A stretch of 64,000 nucleotides of DNA from Dehalococcoidia bacterium (GTDB lineage Bacteria; Chloroflexota; Dehalococcoidia; Lucifugimonadales; UBA826): the NCBI GenBank assembly GCA_029936675.1, contig JAPYSB010000002.1, forward strand, positions 44,184-108,183, written 5' to 3'. A program made the position numbers and the translations under genes. A model generated the notes under the pieces. It was given only the letters and a program-made list of their open reading frames with translations. It ran no database searches and was not told where the DNA came from. Each line of letters starts with the position of its first letter. The first letter of the stretch is position 1. This document shows positions 10,423-20,877 of this stretch, in pieces.

Positions 10423-10536
10423 AATATGCCTTTCGCATCTGGATTAGCAGTGTGTATTTCACCTAGGATAATATCAGCGTGATGAGAAATCGTACAGGAT
10501 GATAGAAGAATCTAAGAATTGCTATGACCTAATTTA

Positions 10537-11217
10537 ATGGAGGACAAAGTGGATGCAAGATTAATTCCATTGCCTAATGCAAAACATTTTAGTAATAAAG
10601 AGATGGAATCTAGATCTGAAGAATTCTATATGCACATCAGACAGCGTCGAACTGTGCGAGATTTTTCTTCGGAAGGAGTATCCAGGTCCATAATCGATAA
10701 TTGCATTTTAGCCGCGGGAACAGCTCCAAGCGGAGCAAATATGCAACCTTGGCATTTCGCTGTTTCGGGTCAGGGGGAGGCTCGTAAAATCATTCGGGAA
10801 GAAGCTGAGAAAGAAGAACGGGACTTCTATCAAACAAAAGCGTCCCCAGAATGGCTAAAGGCTTTGGAACCGTTGGGGACAGACGCCAATAAATCTTTTC
10901 TAGAGACCGCACCATTCCTGATTGCCATATTTGTTAAAAGTTACGGGATATTGCCGAACGGTTCCCGGGTAAAACACTATTACGCAACAGAATCGGTAGG
11001 TATAGCGACTGGCATTCTAATAACCGCCCTGCATAATGCAGGGTTGTCCACTCTTACGCATACTCCCAGCCCAATGGGGTTTCTAAACAAAATATTCAAG
11101 CGACCAAAAAACGAACGCCCATTCTTACTCCTTGTGGCAGGCTACGCAGAAAAAGGAGCTCAAGTCCCGGATATCCAAAAGATGTCACTTGGAGAGATTT
11201 CATCCAACATAATTTGA
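10537..11217 (+). CDS. Nitroreductase family protein
   Basis: RQRRTVRDFSSEGVSRSIIDNCILAAGTAPSGANMQPWHF. Confidence 0.85.
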   Translation: MEDKVDARLIPLPNAKHFSNKEMESRSEEFYMHIRQRRTVRDFSSEGVSRSIIDNCILAAGTAPSGANMQPWHFAVSGQGEARKIIREEAEKEERDFYQTKASPEWLKALEPLGTDANKSFLETAPFLIAIFVKSYGILPNGSRVKHYYATESVGIATGILITALHNAGLSTLTHTPSPMGFLNKIFKRPKNERPFLLLVAGYAEKGAQVPDIQKMSLGEISSNII

Positions 11218-11221
11218 AACA

Positions 11222-12640
11222 TTAAGGGCAGACAGAAGGGATTGATTTCCAAAACCCAGTGGCGTCTTCGAAAGCTTTAGCAAGTTGTAAGACCCCAAAT
11301 TCATCCCTATATCTCCCAACGATCTGAACTCCAACTGGAAGGCCTTCAGGGGTAAATCCACAAGGAACCGAAATCGCAGGATGTCCCGTGGCTGTTATGT
11401 AATAACAGGATTTCATCCAAGCAATAAAGTTTTCCATTTCCACACCGTTTATCTCAGAAACCCATCTTTGCTCAATATTAAAAGGGGGTCTTTGGCTCAC
11501 AGGACATATAAGAAATTCATGTTCATCCATAAATTGGTTCATGCGTTGGAACAATTCCATTCTTTTGGCTTCGGCCCATCCTACATCTGGTCCAGATAAT
11601 TTGACCCCCTGCTCAATATCCCAAATCATTGTATCTTTCAATTTATCTCTGTTGTTCCTTAGAGTATCTCCCTGATTTATTTCCCTTCCCCAACCCCGCC
11701 AAATCAAAAACTGCTCGTTTACATCCGAAAAATCTGGCTCCGTTTCCTCAATTAAGCATCCTATATCTTTAAAAACTGACCTCTGAGATTCAATTACAGC
11801 GGTGGTTCGGGGATCAATTGGTAATCCTCCCAAATCTTGGCTCCATGCAATTTTCACATTCTTAAAATCTCTGTCCAGCGATTCCAAAAAAACTTCACCC
11901 TTTTCACTTATTGATATCGGAACCCTAGAATCAGGCCCGGCTATAGCTGCCAGAAAAAGGGCACAGTCAGAAACAGTTCGGGCCATAGGACCTTGTACTG
12001 ATATTGGACTCCAACCCACCTTAGATGGATAAGTAGGAACTCGGCCAGGAGATGTTCTAAATCCGACAACATTACAAAAATTTGCTGGGTTACGTAGAGA
12101 CCCTCCAGTATCACTTCCATCAGCAATCGGGACCATTCTAGTAGCGAGGGCTACAGCTGCACCGCCGCTACTGCCGCCGCAGGTTGTGCTGGTGTCATAA
12201 GGATTCAGCGTTTCTCCAAAAACCTCATTGTAAGTTTGAGATCCCGCTCCAAACTCTGGCGTGTTGGTCTTGCCAATTGTGATAGCCCCAGCCTTCTGCA
12301 TCCTCTCCACTATTAATGCGCTGTAGTCAGGTATGTAGTCAGCATACAGAGGTGAACCGTATGTTGTCCGAATACCTTTAGTCGGAACCAAATCCTTATG
12401 GGCGGTAGGAAGTCCGTGTAATATCCCTAAATTTTCTCCTTTGGCAATTGCTTCATCTGCGAGTCTGGCCCCATCAATTCCTAGCTCGGGATGAAGAGTA
12501 ACAATGGCGTTGACCTTAGGATTCACAGAATTTATTTGACTTAAGTGGGCATCCATCACCTCTGATGCTGAAATGCCCTTATTTTTAATTAATCTAACCA
12601 TTTCAGTGGCTGTCATATTAACTATTTCCGATTTAGACAT
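11222..12640 (-). CDS. Amidase (amidase signature family)
   Basis: Signature GGSSGGAAVALATRMVPIADGSDTGGSLRNPANFCNVVGFRTSPGRVP. Confidence 0.92.
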   Translation of the reverse strand: MSKSEIVNMTATEMVRLIKNKGISASEVMDAHLSQINSVNPKVNAIVTLHPELGIDGARLADEAIAKGENLGILHGLPTAHKDLVPTKGIRTTYGSPLYADYIPDYSALIVERMQKAGAITIGKTNTPEFGAGSQTYNEVFGETLNPYDTSTTCGGSSGGAAVALATRMVPIADGSDTGGSLRNPANFCNVVGFRTSPGRVPTYPSKVGWSPISVQGPMARTVSDCALFLAAIAGPDSRVPISISEKGEVFLESLDRDFKNVKIAWSQDLGGLPIDPRTTAVIESQRSVFKDIGCLIEETEPDFSDVNEQFLIWRGWGREINQGDTLRNNRDKLKDTMIWDIEQGVKLSGPDVGWAEAKRMELFQRMNQFMDEHEFLICPVSQRPPFNIEQRWVSEINGVEMENFIAWMKSCYYITATGHPAISVPCGFTPEGLPVGVQIVGRYRDEFGVLQLAKAFEDATGFWKSIPSVCP

Positions 12641-12656
12641 ATAAATAACTCCATTC

Positions 12657-13976
12657 TCATGTGGCGATTTTCAAATTTTGTTCAAATTCCTCTTCCGCCT
12701 TTCGCCAATCCGGTATCAATAGTTTGGCAGGATTCTCTAGCAAAAGAATACTCACCGCGCCTGCGAAACTAGCTACCACACTAATAGCGAATGCGGCATT
12801 ATAGGAATCAAAAATATCAAAGACTGGGCCTCCAACCCAACCTCCCAACGCCATGCCTATGCCGGCTCCCAGCATTTGAAACCCATGGGCTCCTCCCATA
12901 GGTGCATGCCCGAAATATTTCCTATTAAGAATTGGGAATCCTCCAGTTTCGCCCCCGTATCCAACCCCAAAACTGACAGCAAATATTAAGAAAACCCCAT
13001 CCATCGATGAGAATATCAAAAGTAATACTGGTGCTCCCTGCAAGATGTAAAAAACAGTCATTACAGTTCGCACGCCCAGCCTTTCACATAAAACCGGAGT
13101 TGTTAACCTGGTGACTATGCTGACTGCCGAAAACAATGTGAAAATTAGCGAAGCATCTATTGCACTCATACCTTTACTAGTGGCCATTGGGATTATCCAA
13201 ATCAAGATCACTGCATGCCCCACGCAACCAAGGAAATGAATAGAGCTCATATTCCAATAAGCTGCGGTTTTCTTCATATGTCCCTTGAACTCATCAAGAA
13301 GAATAGCAGGAGGTAGTTTGTCACTAAATGGTGGATCATTTTTTAAAGTACCATACGCCAGAGCTCCTACATCTGCGGGTCTGTTTTTGAATACAGAAAC
13401 CAAGGCCAGCATCATTAATGTGGAAGCAATTCCTATGGAAACAAAAGCGAAAGTCCAACCAAATGTCTGAATCATAAAAGCTACAAGAGGGGTAGCCAAG
13501 GCAGGACCTACTCCCCAGGAAGCCATAATGAGGCCCATCGCCAAACCTAGATGCCTTCTGAACCAAATCATAGCTGCGGGTATGAGTGGTACAAGAAAAA
13601 TTGCCTGAGCAATACCGAGTATGACCCCGTATGTAAGCCAAAATTGCCACAGATCTTTTACAAAAGCGGTAGCCAACATACCAATTAAATAAACAAAGAT
13701 TCCGACAAGCATCGATTTTTTTGCCCCAAACCTATCACCCAGGTTGCCTGCCCACGGAGCCACAACAGCTGACACCATGCTACAAATTGCATAGGCGAAT
13801 CCTATACCACCCTGACTCCATCCAAATTGAGCCTGCAATGGATCGATGAACACCCCAAAAGCCATTCTGATAGATGAGCCAACTATCTGCATCCCGGCAA
13901 TAATCACAACTATTACCCATGCATAATGCCAGTAGAATGTATTGGAACCAGGACCCTTAATAATTGTTTTTAGCAT
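12657..13976 (-). CDS. MFS transporter (MCT-like)
   Basis: 12-TM pattern; FGWSQGGIGFAYAICSMVSAVVAPWAGNLGDRFGAKKSM. Confidence 0.8.
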   Translation of the reverse strand: MLKTIIKGPGSNTFYWHYAWVIVVIIAGMQIVGSSIRMAFGVFIDPLQAQFGWSQGGIGFAYAICSMVSAVVAPWAGNLGDRFGAKKSMLVGIFVYLIGMLATAFVKDLWQFWLTYGVILGIAQAIFLVPLIPAAMIWFRRHLGLAMGLIMASWGVGPALATPLVAFMIQTFGWTFAFVSIGIASTLMMLALVSVFKNRPADVGALAYGTLKNDPPFSDKLPPAILLDEFKGHMKKTAAYWNMSSIHFLGCVGHAVILIWIIPMATSKGMSAIDASLIFTLFSAVSIVTRLTTPVLCERLGVRTVMTVFYILQGAPVLLLIFSSMDGVFLIFAVSFGVGYGGETGGFPILNRKYFGHAPMGGAHGFQMLGAGIGMALGGWVGGPVFDIFDSYNAAFAISVVASFAGAVSILLLENPAKLLIPDWRKAEEEFEQNLKIAT

Positions 13977-13997
13977 TTAAGTGAAAATTCTCCAGTC

Positions 13998-14198
13998 TTA
14001 ATGAAGCGGGCACATCCACAGTGCCACCGATTCCCAGGCATAAATTTCAGTTTGTGTCGATTCTATCAGGGCATCATTACGGTTTTCTATTCGGGTAGAA
14101 GCAGACATCGCAACAACATAAACGACAAACAATATTGCAGTAATTGCGACTATTACAAACTGCAAAGGCATCCCTAAGATAAAAGTATTTCTTATCAA
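13998..14198 (-). CDS. Small single-TM hypothetical protein preceding an MFS gene
   Basis: 66 aa with one strong TM helix (LQFVIVAITAILFVVYVVAM), 21 bp upstream of and co-directional with the MFS gene. Confidence 0.5.
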   Translation of the reverse strand: MIRNTFILGMPLQFVIVAITAILFVVYVVAMSASTRIENRNDALIESTQTEIYAWESVALWMCPLH

Positions 14199-14329
14199 TT
14201 GGTCACTATATTTAAGAAAGAATGGAAGGCAGTTTCATGAAATTTATGTGAGGATTATATTCCGTAACTGTCCCCCATGACTAGGTTAAAAATGGTGTGT
14301 TTACAGTCTTAATTTGAAACAGATGAACT

Positions 14330-14354
14330 GTAGGTAATCTTTCTGATAACCTAC
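14330..14354. promoter_or_regulatory. Inverted repeat / hairpin upstream of the HpcH/HpaI aldolase gene
   Basis: GTAGGTAATC-TTTCT-GATAACCTAC, 9 of 10 arm positions paired, 5-nt loop. Confidence 0.45.
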
Positions 14355-14390
14355 CGATACCATAGAAAGATAAATATCATGGAGGATGCG

Positions 14391-15182
14391 ATGCTTAGGC
14401 CTAACTTAATCAGACAAAAATTAAATGCGGAGGAACCCACCCTTAGTACCCATATACACAGTGTGTGGCCCGCAGAAATAGAAGCCATCGGGCATGCAGG
14501 CATATATGACTATGTTGAATTCGTGGCCGAGTATGGACCATCAGATTTACACGACCTTGACAACATGTGCCGAACATCCGAACTCTACAATCTTGGAAGC
14601 ATGATTAAGATAGATCAAAGCCTTATGCCTTTCCTTGCTCAACGAGGAATAGGATCTGGTTACGAAAGTGTGCTATTTACAGACGTACGAAACATAGAAG
14701 AAGTCAGGGAATGCATCAAATCAGCCAGGCCCGACCACCCTGATCATGGAGGCCTCTATGGTGTTGCCACCAGGAGAAATTCCTACATGGGATATGGCGG
14801 TACCCAAGAGTATGTAGATATGCTTGGGGACGTGGTATTAGCCTTCATGATTGAAAAAAAAGGCGCTGTCGACAATCTCGAAGAAATTTTATCTGAGCCA
14901 GGTGTGGAGATGATCCAATGGGGCGGTGCAGATTTTTCAATGAACATAGGTAAACCAAGACAAATGAACGACCCGGAAGTACAAGCGGCAAAAAAGAAGA
15001 CTTTTGAATTAGGAATAAAAATGGGAGTTCCTCCAAGGGCTGAAATACAATCGGCCGACGAAATGAAAGAGTATCTAGATATGGGAGTAAGAGATTTCTC
15101 GCTAGGTACAGACATATCAATACTTTACTCATTTTGGAAGAACGAAGGAGAGAAAGTACTAAGGGCAATGCAGGGAGAGTAG
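14391..15182 (+). CDS. HpcH/HpaI aldolase-family protein
   Basis: PTLSTHIHSVWPAEIEAIGHAGIYDYVEFVAEYGPSDLHDLDNMCR ... EPGVEMIQWGGADFSMNIG. GGAGG 5 nt before ATG 14391. Confidence 0.8.
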   Translation: MLRPNLIRQKLNAEEPTLSTHIHSVWPAEIEAIGHAGIYDYVEFVAEYGPSDLHDLDNMCRTSELYNLGSMIKIDQSLMPFLAQRGIGSGYESVLFTDVRNIEEVRECIKSARPDHPDHGGLYGVATRRNSYMGYGGTQEYVDMLGDVVLAFMIEKKGAVDNLEEILSEPGVEMIQWGGADFSMNIGKPRQMNDPEVQAAKKKTFELGIKMGVPPRAEIQSADEMKEYLDMGVRDFSLGTDISILYSFWKNEGEKVLRAMQGE

Positions 15183-15267
15183 GTGTCAATAATTGAACCC
15201 TATGAAACGATGAGTTTTAAGTTTAAATAGCTGCAAATACCCCCAAAGAAACTAAAGGAGTACGTAA

Positions 15268-16023
15268 ATGTATACAACAGAACAATACGAAGGGATCATC
15301 GCTGAGACTATCACTATCAATGGAACGGGCGGCGACGCAATTCACACCTACCTTGCAAGGCCTATGGGGCCGGGGCCGTTCCCTGCAGTAGTTCTAGCTC
15401 ATCATTTACCAGGATGGGATGAACTGTATCGTGAATTTACCCGCAAACTAGCACATCATGGGTACCTTGCGATTTCCCCAGACCTGTATTGCAGAGAGGC
15501 ACACGGTACCCCCGAAGATGTTGCAGCTGCCGTCAGGGCAGATGGTGGAGTTTCAGACGATCAAGTGATAGGGGATCTAGAAGCCGCAGCTAAGTACATT
15601 AGATCGCTGCCAAGTTCAAATGGCAAAGTGGGAATATTCGGAACATGCTCCGGCGGTAGGCACGTATTTCTAGCTGGATGTAGACTCGACTGTTTCGATG
15701 CCATAGTGGAATGCTGGGGCGGAAACGTGATTATGTCTGACGACCAACTTACCGACAAACAACCTGTATCTCCAAATTCATATACAAAAGATTTGAATGC
15801 ACCGCTACTAGGACTTTTCGGAGATCTAGACCAAAGCCCTACCCCTGAACAAGTTAATCAACATGAAGAAGAGTTGAAGGCAGCAGGAAAGGACATCGAA
15901 TTTCATAGGTATCCTGAAGCAGGCCATGGTTTCTTTTATTTTGACCGACCTATTTACCATCAAAGTTCTGCAGTTGACGGGTGGAGCAAAATGTTAACGT
16001 TCCTGGGTAAAAAATTAGCTTAA
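15268..16023 (+). CDS. Dienelactone hydrolase family protein
   Basis: GKVGIFGTCSGGRHVFLAGC nucleophile region, LGLFGDLDQSPTPEQ and EAGHGFFYFDRPIY. Confidence 0.88.
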   Translation: MYTTEQYEGIIAETITINGTGGDAIHTYLARPMGPGPFPAVVLAHHLPGWDELYREFTRKLAHHGYLAISPDLYCREAHGTPEDVAAAVRADGGVSDDQVIGDLEAAAKYIRSLPSSNGKVGIFGTCSGGRHVFLAGCRLDCFDAIVECWGGNVIMSDDQLTDKQPVSPNSYTKDLNAPLLGLFGDLDQSPTPEQVNQHEEELKAAGKDIEFHRYPEAGHGFFYFDRPIYHQSSAVDGWSKMLTFLGKKLA

Positions 16024-16039
16024 AAGGGAAAGATACGCT

Positions 16040-16318
16040 ATGTGCACAATGATATGTGAAAGAGCTGAGATGGAAGGAAGCGCCAAAGGCAGGGATGGCT
16101 GGTTTCCATTAGAAATGGCAAACGTATCCTATGATCATCCTTTTAATGCCCCTTGGGAGTATGGATTGAATATAGATTTTGTTAACCAATCTCAGGGAGT
16201 TGGATCGAGAGTCGCTGTGGAATTAAGTCCCCAGTCGGCAAAAAGGCTTGCTGAAACCATAATGGAGGCACTTAAGAGGGGAGAAGCTGACCCACAAATC
16301 AAAGTTTCGATTCTATAG
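16040..16318 (+). CDS. Small conserved protein, DUF6295-like
   Basis: MCTMICERAEMEGSAKGRDGWFPLEMANVSYDHPFNAPWEYGLNIDFVN; family recalled from memory. Confidence 0.6.
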   Translation: MCTMICERAEMEGSAKGRDGWFPLEMANVSYDHPFNAPWEYGLNIDFVNQSQGVGSRVAVELSPQSAKRLAETIMEALKRGEADPQIKVSIL

Positions 16319-16328
16319 TAAGCAATTT

Positions 16329-16724
16329 CTATTTGGAAGTTGGACGCGTCAATATATACAACGTACCTATAACGGCAAGAGAGATGACTGTAGCTTTAAA
16401 TATCCAACCATAAGGCGTTATAGGAGATATTGATACTGCTGAAAAAAACCATATACAGCTAACAGAGATTATTTTGGCTCTTTTAGGCATAGCGCCCGTT
16501 TCCATAAATTGTTTTACCTGGCTTCCAAATAGCCGGTGTTCTGTAACCCAGCGATACATTTTCTCGTTTGACCGCATGAAACAGACCGCAGAAAGAATAA
16601 GAAAAACTGTGCCAGGCAACCCGGGAAGAAAATATCCAGCTATTCCTATTCCCAAAAACATCAAACCGAGGAAATAAAGAATTATCTTCTTAAATTTAAT
16701 AAACAGAACAGTCGAACTCCTCAT
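16329..16724 (-). CDS. YbaN/DUF454 family membrane protein
   Basis: LGLMFLGIGIAGYFLPGLPGTVFLILSAVCFMRSNEKMYRWVTEHRLFGSQVKQF. Confidence 0.85.
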   Translation of the reverse strand: MRSSTVLFIKFKKIILYFLGLMFLGIGIAGYFLPGLPGTVFLILSAVCFMRSNEKMYRWVTEHRLFGSQVKQFMETGAMPKRAKIISVSCIWFFSAVSISPITPYGWIFKATVISLAVIGTLYILTRPTSK

Positions 16725-17072
16725 GGTATCTTACTCAAACAGCCTACCACGAATCATTACAGCTCGAAACAACTCTAAATAAACTCCAAAATAGTAGTTT
16801 ACCCATCATTTAATTCAAACTGCTTAGAGGCTTTGGAAGAGTTATTCAGCCGAGATCAAGAATATTTCACGGCGATCGGTGGAGACCAATTGTCTTTGGC
16901 CTAATCTCTTAATGTTTCAGCCAATCAGGTGTCAGGATTCGCAGAATTTATGGCAGACCAAATGAACTAACTTCTTACGCCCATTTTTAGTGAGGGATTA
17001 AGTGATTTTTCCAATATATCAACCTAATTTTTAGAATTTATAAATACTAATACTCTCAATAGGAGCGAATTA

Positions 17073-17855
17073 ATGAGGTTACAAAACAAGGTTGCCGTTA
17101 TAACAGGAGGCTCGTCGGGAATGGGGAGAGCTACAGCTGAACTTTTTGCTTCGGAAGGGTGCACAGTAGTTATAGCTGGACGCAGAAAAGATTTAGGAAC
17201 CGAAGTGGCCGATAAAATCAACGGAAATGGAGGGGAATGTATATTCATCAATACCGATGTATCCGTGTCGAAAGATGTGGAATTTTTGGTAAATAGCACA
17301 ATCAATAACTTTGGAAAAATAGATGTCCTATTTAACAATGCTGGTATAAATAACGAAGCCCAAGGCGATCCTCACAAAGAGGATGAAAACTTATTTGACT
17401 CAGTGTTGAATGTGAATCTAAAAGGGGCTTTTTTGTGCACCAAATATGTAGTAGAAAATATGATGGAAAACCGTTCAGGTTCGATAATAAATAATTCCTC
17501 AGTTTTGGACAGTCGAGCCGCCAACAGTTCGTCAACTTCATATCATGTATCGAAGGGGGGGTTGGCAATGTTGACCAAAAAATCATCTCTTTCATATGCT
17601 AAATACAACATCAGGGTAAATTCCATACAGCCTGGAGCAATTGCAACAGAAATGTCAGGTGTCAATTGGAATGACCTTGAGAATGAAAAAGTGAATCAGG
17701 AGAGGAGTAAAATGCAGCCGATCGTACGAATGGGCCTACCGGTTGATGTTGCATATGCAGCTTTATTTTTTGCCTCTGAAGAGTCCTCTTTTATAACAGG
17801 GGCGAGCCTGCTCGTAGACGGGGGAACAAGCGCAGCATATAACTGGGCACCTTGA
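17073..17855 (+). CDS. Short-chain dehydrogenase/reductase (SDR)
   Basis: TGGSSGMGRAT, NNAGINNEA, YHVSKGG and FITGASLLVDGG motifs. Confidence 0.92.
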   Translation: MRLQNKVAVITGGSSGMGRATAELFASEGCTVVIAGRRKDLGTEVADKINGNGGECIFINTDVSVSKDVEFLVNSTINNFGKIDVLFNNAGINNEAQGDPHKEDENLFDSVLNVNLKGAFLCTKYVVENMMENRSGSIINNSSVLDSRAANSSSTSYHVSKGGLAMLTKKSSLSYAKYNIRVNSIQPGAIATEMSGVNWNDLENEKVNQERSKMQPIVRMGLPVDVAYAALFFASEESSFITGASLLVDGGTSAAYNWAP

Positions 17856-17947
17856 ACTATAACTTAGTCTATAATTACTCTCCGTGAAACCATATAAATA
17901 TCGGAGTCGACCACACGAGTTAAATGCACCTGTAGGTTTTATACTTT

Positions 17948-19216
17948 TTGGGTAATACAGAAGACTCTACCAATATAAAACCTTGGTCTGCTTTCAGGTT
18001 TCCAAATTTCAGGATGCTATGGATATCCGGATTATGTGCTTCAGTTACCATGCAGATCCGGCTGCTTGGATTTGGTGTGTGGCTTTATGAGGAGACAGGT
18101 TCAGGGATACAACTCGGACTACTAGGATTGGTACAACTCGCTGTCCAAATGCCAGCCTCATTGTTTGGAGGAGCATTCGCTGACCAGTTTGATCGAAAAA
18201 AGCTAATAGCGATCACCCAATGTTTTAGCTTCTTCTTAATAACCCTTGCCGCAATTCTATTAATTAGTGATTCCTTGAGGCCATGGCACATATATGCCAT
18301 GGTCGCAATACTCGGAGTTACCAGCACAATGGGAGGGCCAGCCCGTTCTGCTATTACAGCCAATGTAGTACCCACTTCCCACCTGCTGCATGCTGTTACT
18401 TCTAATACAGCTACATATCAAATAAGCTCCATCCTAACACCTTTATTATTTTCCGTTGCATATAAATTAGTTGGGTTACCTGCTGTATTTTTAATAGGTG
18501 TCTGCTTCTCCCTACCAGCCTCAATAATACCTTTGTTTATTAATGCCAAATACGGTACTGATGGAACTGACAAACCATCAGAAGGCTCTATGATTTCAAG
18601 ATTATGGGAAGGATTCACATTTGTTAGAAACCACCCCATACTTCCTGGTCTATATATCATGGACATAGGGGTTACCGTCGTAAGCTTTTACCGAGAAATC
18701 ATGCCTTTGATAGTCGATAAATTATTCAAGCAGGGTGCCTGGGCTATAGGACCTCTCTCAGCCGCCAATTCTCTGGGCGGAGTTTCTGGTAGTTTCCTTG
18801 TCCTTTTCTTGGCTAAATATCGCTCCAAAGGAATGCTGGTTCTATACGCTACAGGAATATATTCCCTTTTGTTATTCGGCTTCGGCTCAATTCAGTTCCT
18901 TAACGTACACCCATTGTTTTTATTATTAATCGGGGGAGGAATAATTTCCGGACTGGGTGCGACTGATGCAATAGGTATGACTACCAGACAAACTACGGTG
19001 CAATTAACAACTCCTGACCATATGAGAGGTAGAGCTGTAAGTTTTCATTCTTTTTGCGCGATGGCAGCAAATAATATAGGAACATTTGAGGTTGGTTTCA
19101 TGTCCGAACGAATTGGAGCTGGAAACACTATGCTATTAGGCGGAACAGTATCTGTTTGCGTGGTCCTTCTTGTATGGCGCCTAATAACCGGGTTAAGAAG
19201 TTATAGATACCCTTAG
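17948..19216 (+). CDS. MFS transporter (EntS-like), TTG start
   Basis: SLFGGAFADQFDRKKLIAITQ and GGPARSAITANVVP. Confidence 0.8.
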   Translation: MGNTEDSTNIKPWSAFRFPNFRMLWISGLCASVTMQIRLLGFGVWLYEETGSGIQLGLLGLVQLAVQMPASLFGGAFADQFDRKKLIAITQCFSFFLITLAAILLISDSLRPWHIYAMVAILGVTSTMGGPARSAITANVVPTSHLLHAVTSNTATYQISSILTPLLFSVAYKLVGLPAVFLIGVCFSLPASIIPLFINAKYGTDGTDKPSEGSMISRLWEGFTFVRNHPILPGLYIMDIGVTVVSFYREIMPLIVDKLFKQGAWAIGPLSAANSLGGVSGSFLVLFLAKYRSKGMLVLYATGIYSLLLFGFGSIQFLNVHPLFLLLIGGGIISGLGATDAIGMTTRQTTVQLTTPDHMRGRAVSFHSFCAMAANNIGTFEVGFMSERIGAGNTMLLGGTVSVCVVLLVWRLITGLRSYRYP

Positions 19217-20079
19217 ATTATTGCTAATTTGGGCTCTGGATCAATGGAAACCCTTGTTGAAGTTATGTTTTCTTGGGCCTCTGTTGATAACTGTTGAAAC
19301 CGTGACCCAGCATCCAAAACTTTTTCAAGTAATGAGAACTCTCCACAGCTAGGGGCCGTATCTATTTTTTGCGATAACTGCCACCACAAAGCTTCATCTA
19401 TTTCTTTCTGTTCCCTATAGGGGTCGTACCAGGTAGCACAGTCTTTTTCTTTATCGGCCCATCCCCCTCTGGCAATCATCTTTATTGTCTGAATTCCTAC
19501 ATCATTTTGATTGCAAAATTGAATTAATGTATCTGAATCTTTCCGGTACTCAGGATTTCTATACATCGAAGCATTCACCGGAAACATCACAGTATCGAAA
19601 TCAAACCTCCTCAGCGCCTCCAGATGTGTAGCCGGTGAAGAAGGGCCATGTCCAGTAATACCAAGCCATTTCGTAAGCCCTTGTTCCTTCATCTCTACTA
19701 ACGCCTCCAAGGCCCCACCTTTTCCTGTCACCAGATCTAAAGTTTCAAGATCTATTACAGAATGCAATTGGAACAAATCAAAAGAGTCCACCTTCATTCG
19801 GCCCATTATGTCTTGAACATTGCTCCACACATCATCCCTAGTTCTCATTGGAGTCTTACAACCCAAAAACATCTTGGAGCGTAACTCCGGCATCCATGGC
19901 GCAACACGCTCCATTGATTCAGAATATCCAGGTGCTATATCTATATGGTTGACTCCGTAATCCAAACACATCTGGATGGCAGAATCGGCCTCTGGCTGAC
20001 TTAATTTTCCTATCGAATAGGCTCCAAAGGTAATTACTGTACTGCTGTGTCCAGTTCTCCCAAGTCGACGTTTCTCCAC
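19213..20079 (-). CDS. Aldo/keto reductase
   Basis: VEKRRLGRTGHSSTVITFGAYSIG ... VNHIDIAPGYSESMERVAPWM. GTG start at 20079 preceded by AGAGG. Confidence 0.85.
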   Translation of the reverse strand: MEKRRLGRTGHSSTVITFGAYSIGKLSQPEADSAIQMCLDYGVNHIDIAPGYSESMERVAPWMPELRSKMFLGCKTPMRTRDDVWSNVQDIMGRMKVDSFDLFQLHSVIDLETLDLVTGKGGALEALVEMKEQGLTKWLGITGHGPSSPATHLEALRRFDFDTVMFPVNASMYRNPEYRKDSDTLIQFCNQNDVGIQTIKMIARGGWADKEKDCATWYDPYREQKEIDEALWWQLSQKIDTAPSCGEFSLLEKVLDAGSRFQQLSTEAQENITSTRVSIDPEPKLAII

Positions 20080-20145
20080 AACTTGCCTCTTTTTTTGCAA
20101 TAATATCCAGAAATATATTCGCTCTAGTATAACGAAAAAAACCAA

Positions 20146-20877
20146 ATGGCTATTACAATCTCAGCAACTGAATTAGGCAACTATGCGACACGATACCCTT
20201 GTTTAAGGTGTGCCTGGGTAAGGATGCACGTCAAGGATCTTCCTTATCAAACATTCCCTTCAATATTTAGTTCAATAGACAGTTTTACTAAAAACGTCAT
20301 TTCTGAGTTTTTTGAAAAATTTTCCCGATTGCCCGACTGGTTAGAAGAAATTGGGGAGATCACTGAGAATATAAAACCTCCAAATTGGAGGAAATTTTAC
20401 AAAGATGATGAAACCACCGGCGTAAGAGTGAGAGGGGAAGCGGACGCCATATTTCATCTTTCAGACGGATCCTATGTGATTGCCGATTACAAAACCTCAC
20501 GCTACAACCCTGAAAGAAAATATGCCCTACTGTCGTATCAAATACAGTTGAATGCTTACGCATGGATAGCCGAATCCTCCGGATACAGTCCTATCAGTCG
20601 TCTTTATCTGATATTCATGGAACCGGAAAGTCAAAAAGAGTTCGCTTCATCTAGTTCAGCTATTTCAGAGATGGGAATAGCTCTTGGATTTAAATCCAAT
20701 ATAATTGAAGTTGAAAGAAGGCCAGAAAAACTGATACCACCTATATTAGATTTAGTCCATTCTGTGTCCAAAATGAAAATACCCCCGGAAGGAAGACATA
20801 GATGCCGAAACTGTGTGAAACTGAATGAAATGATTGTGCAAATGACCTATGGAATTACCCATGACCTCGACGAATAA
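20146..20877 (+). CDS. Standalone PD-(D/E)XK nuclease (RecB/Cas4-like)
   Basis: VRGEADAIFHLSDGSYVIADYKTSR plus YQIQLNAYAW motif, with flanking CLRC and CRNC pairs. Confidence 0.8.
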   Translation: MAITISATELGNYATRYPCLRCAWVRMHVKDLPYQTFPSIFSSIDSFTKNVISEFFEKFSRLPDWLEEIGEITENIKPPNWRKFYKDDETTGVRVRGEADAIFHLSDGSYVIADYKTSRYNPERKYALLSYQIQLNAYAWIAESSGYSPISRLYLIFMEPESQKEFASSSSAISEMGIALGFKSNIIEVERRPEKLIPPILDLVHSVSKMKIPPEGRHRCRNCVKLNEMIVQMTYGITHDLDE

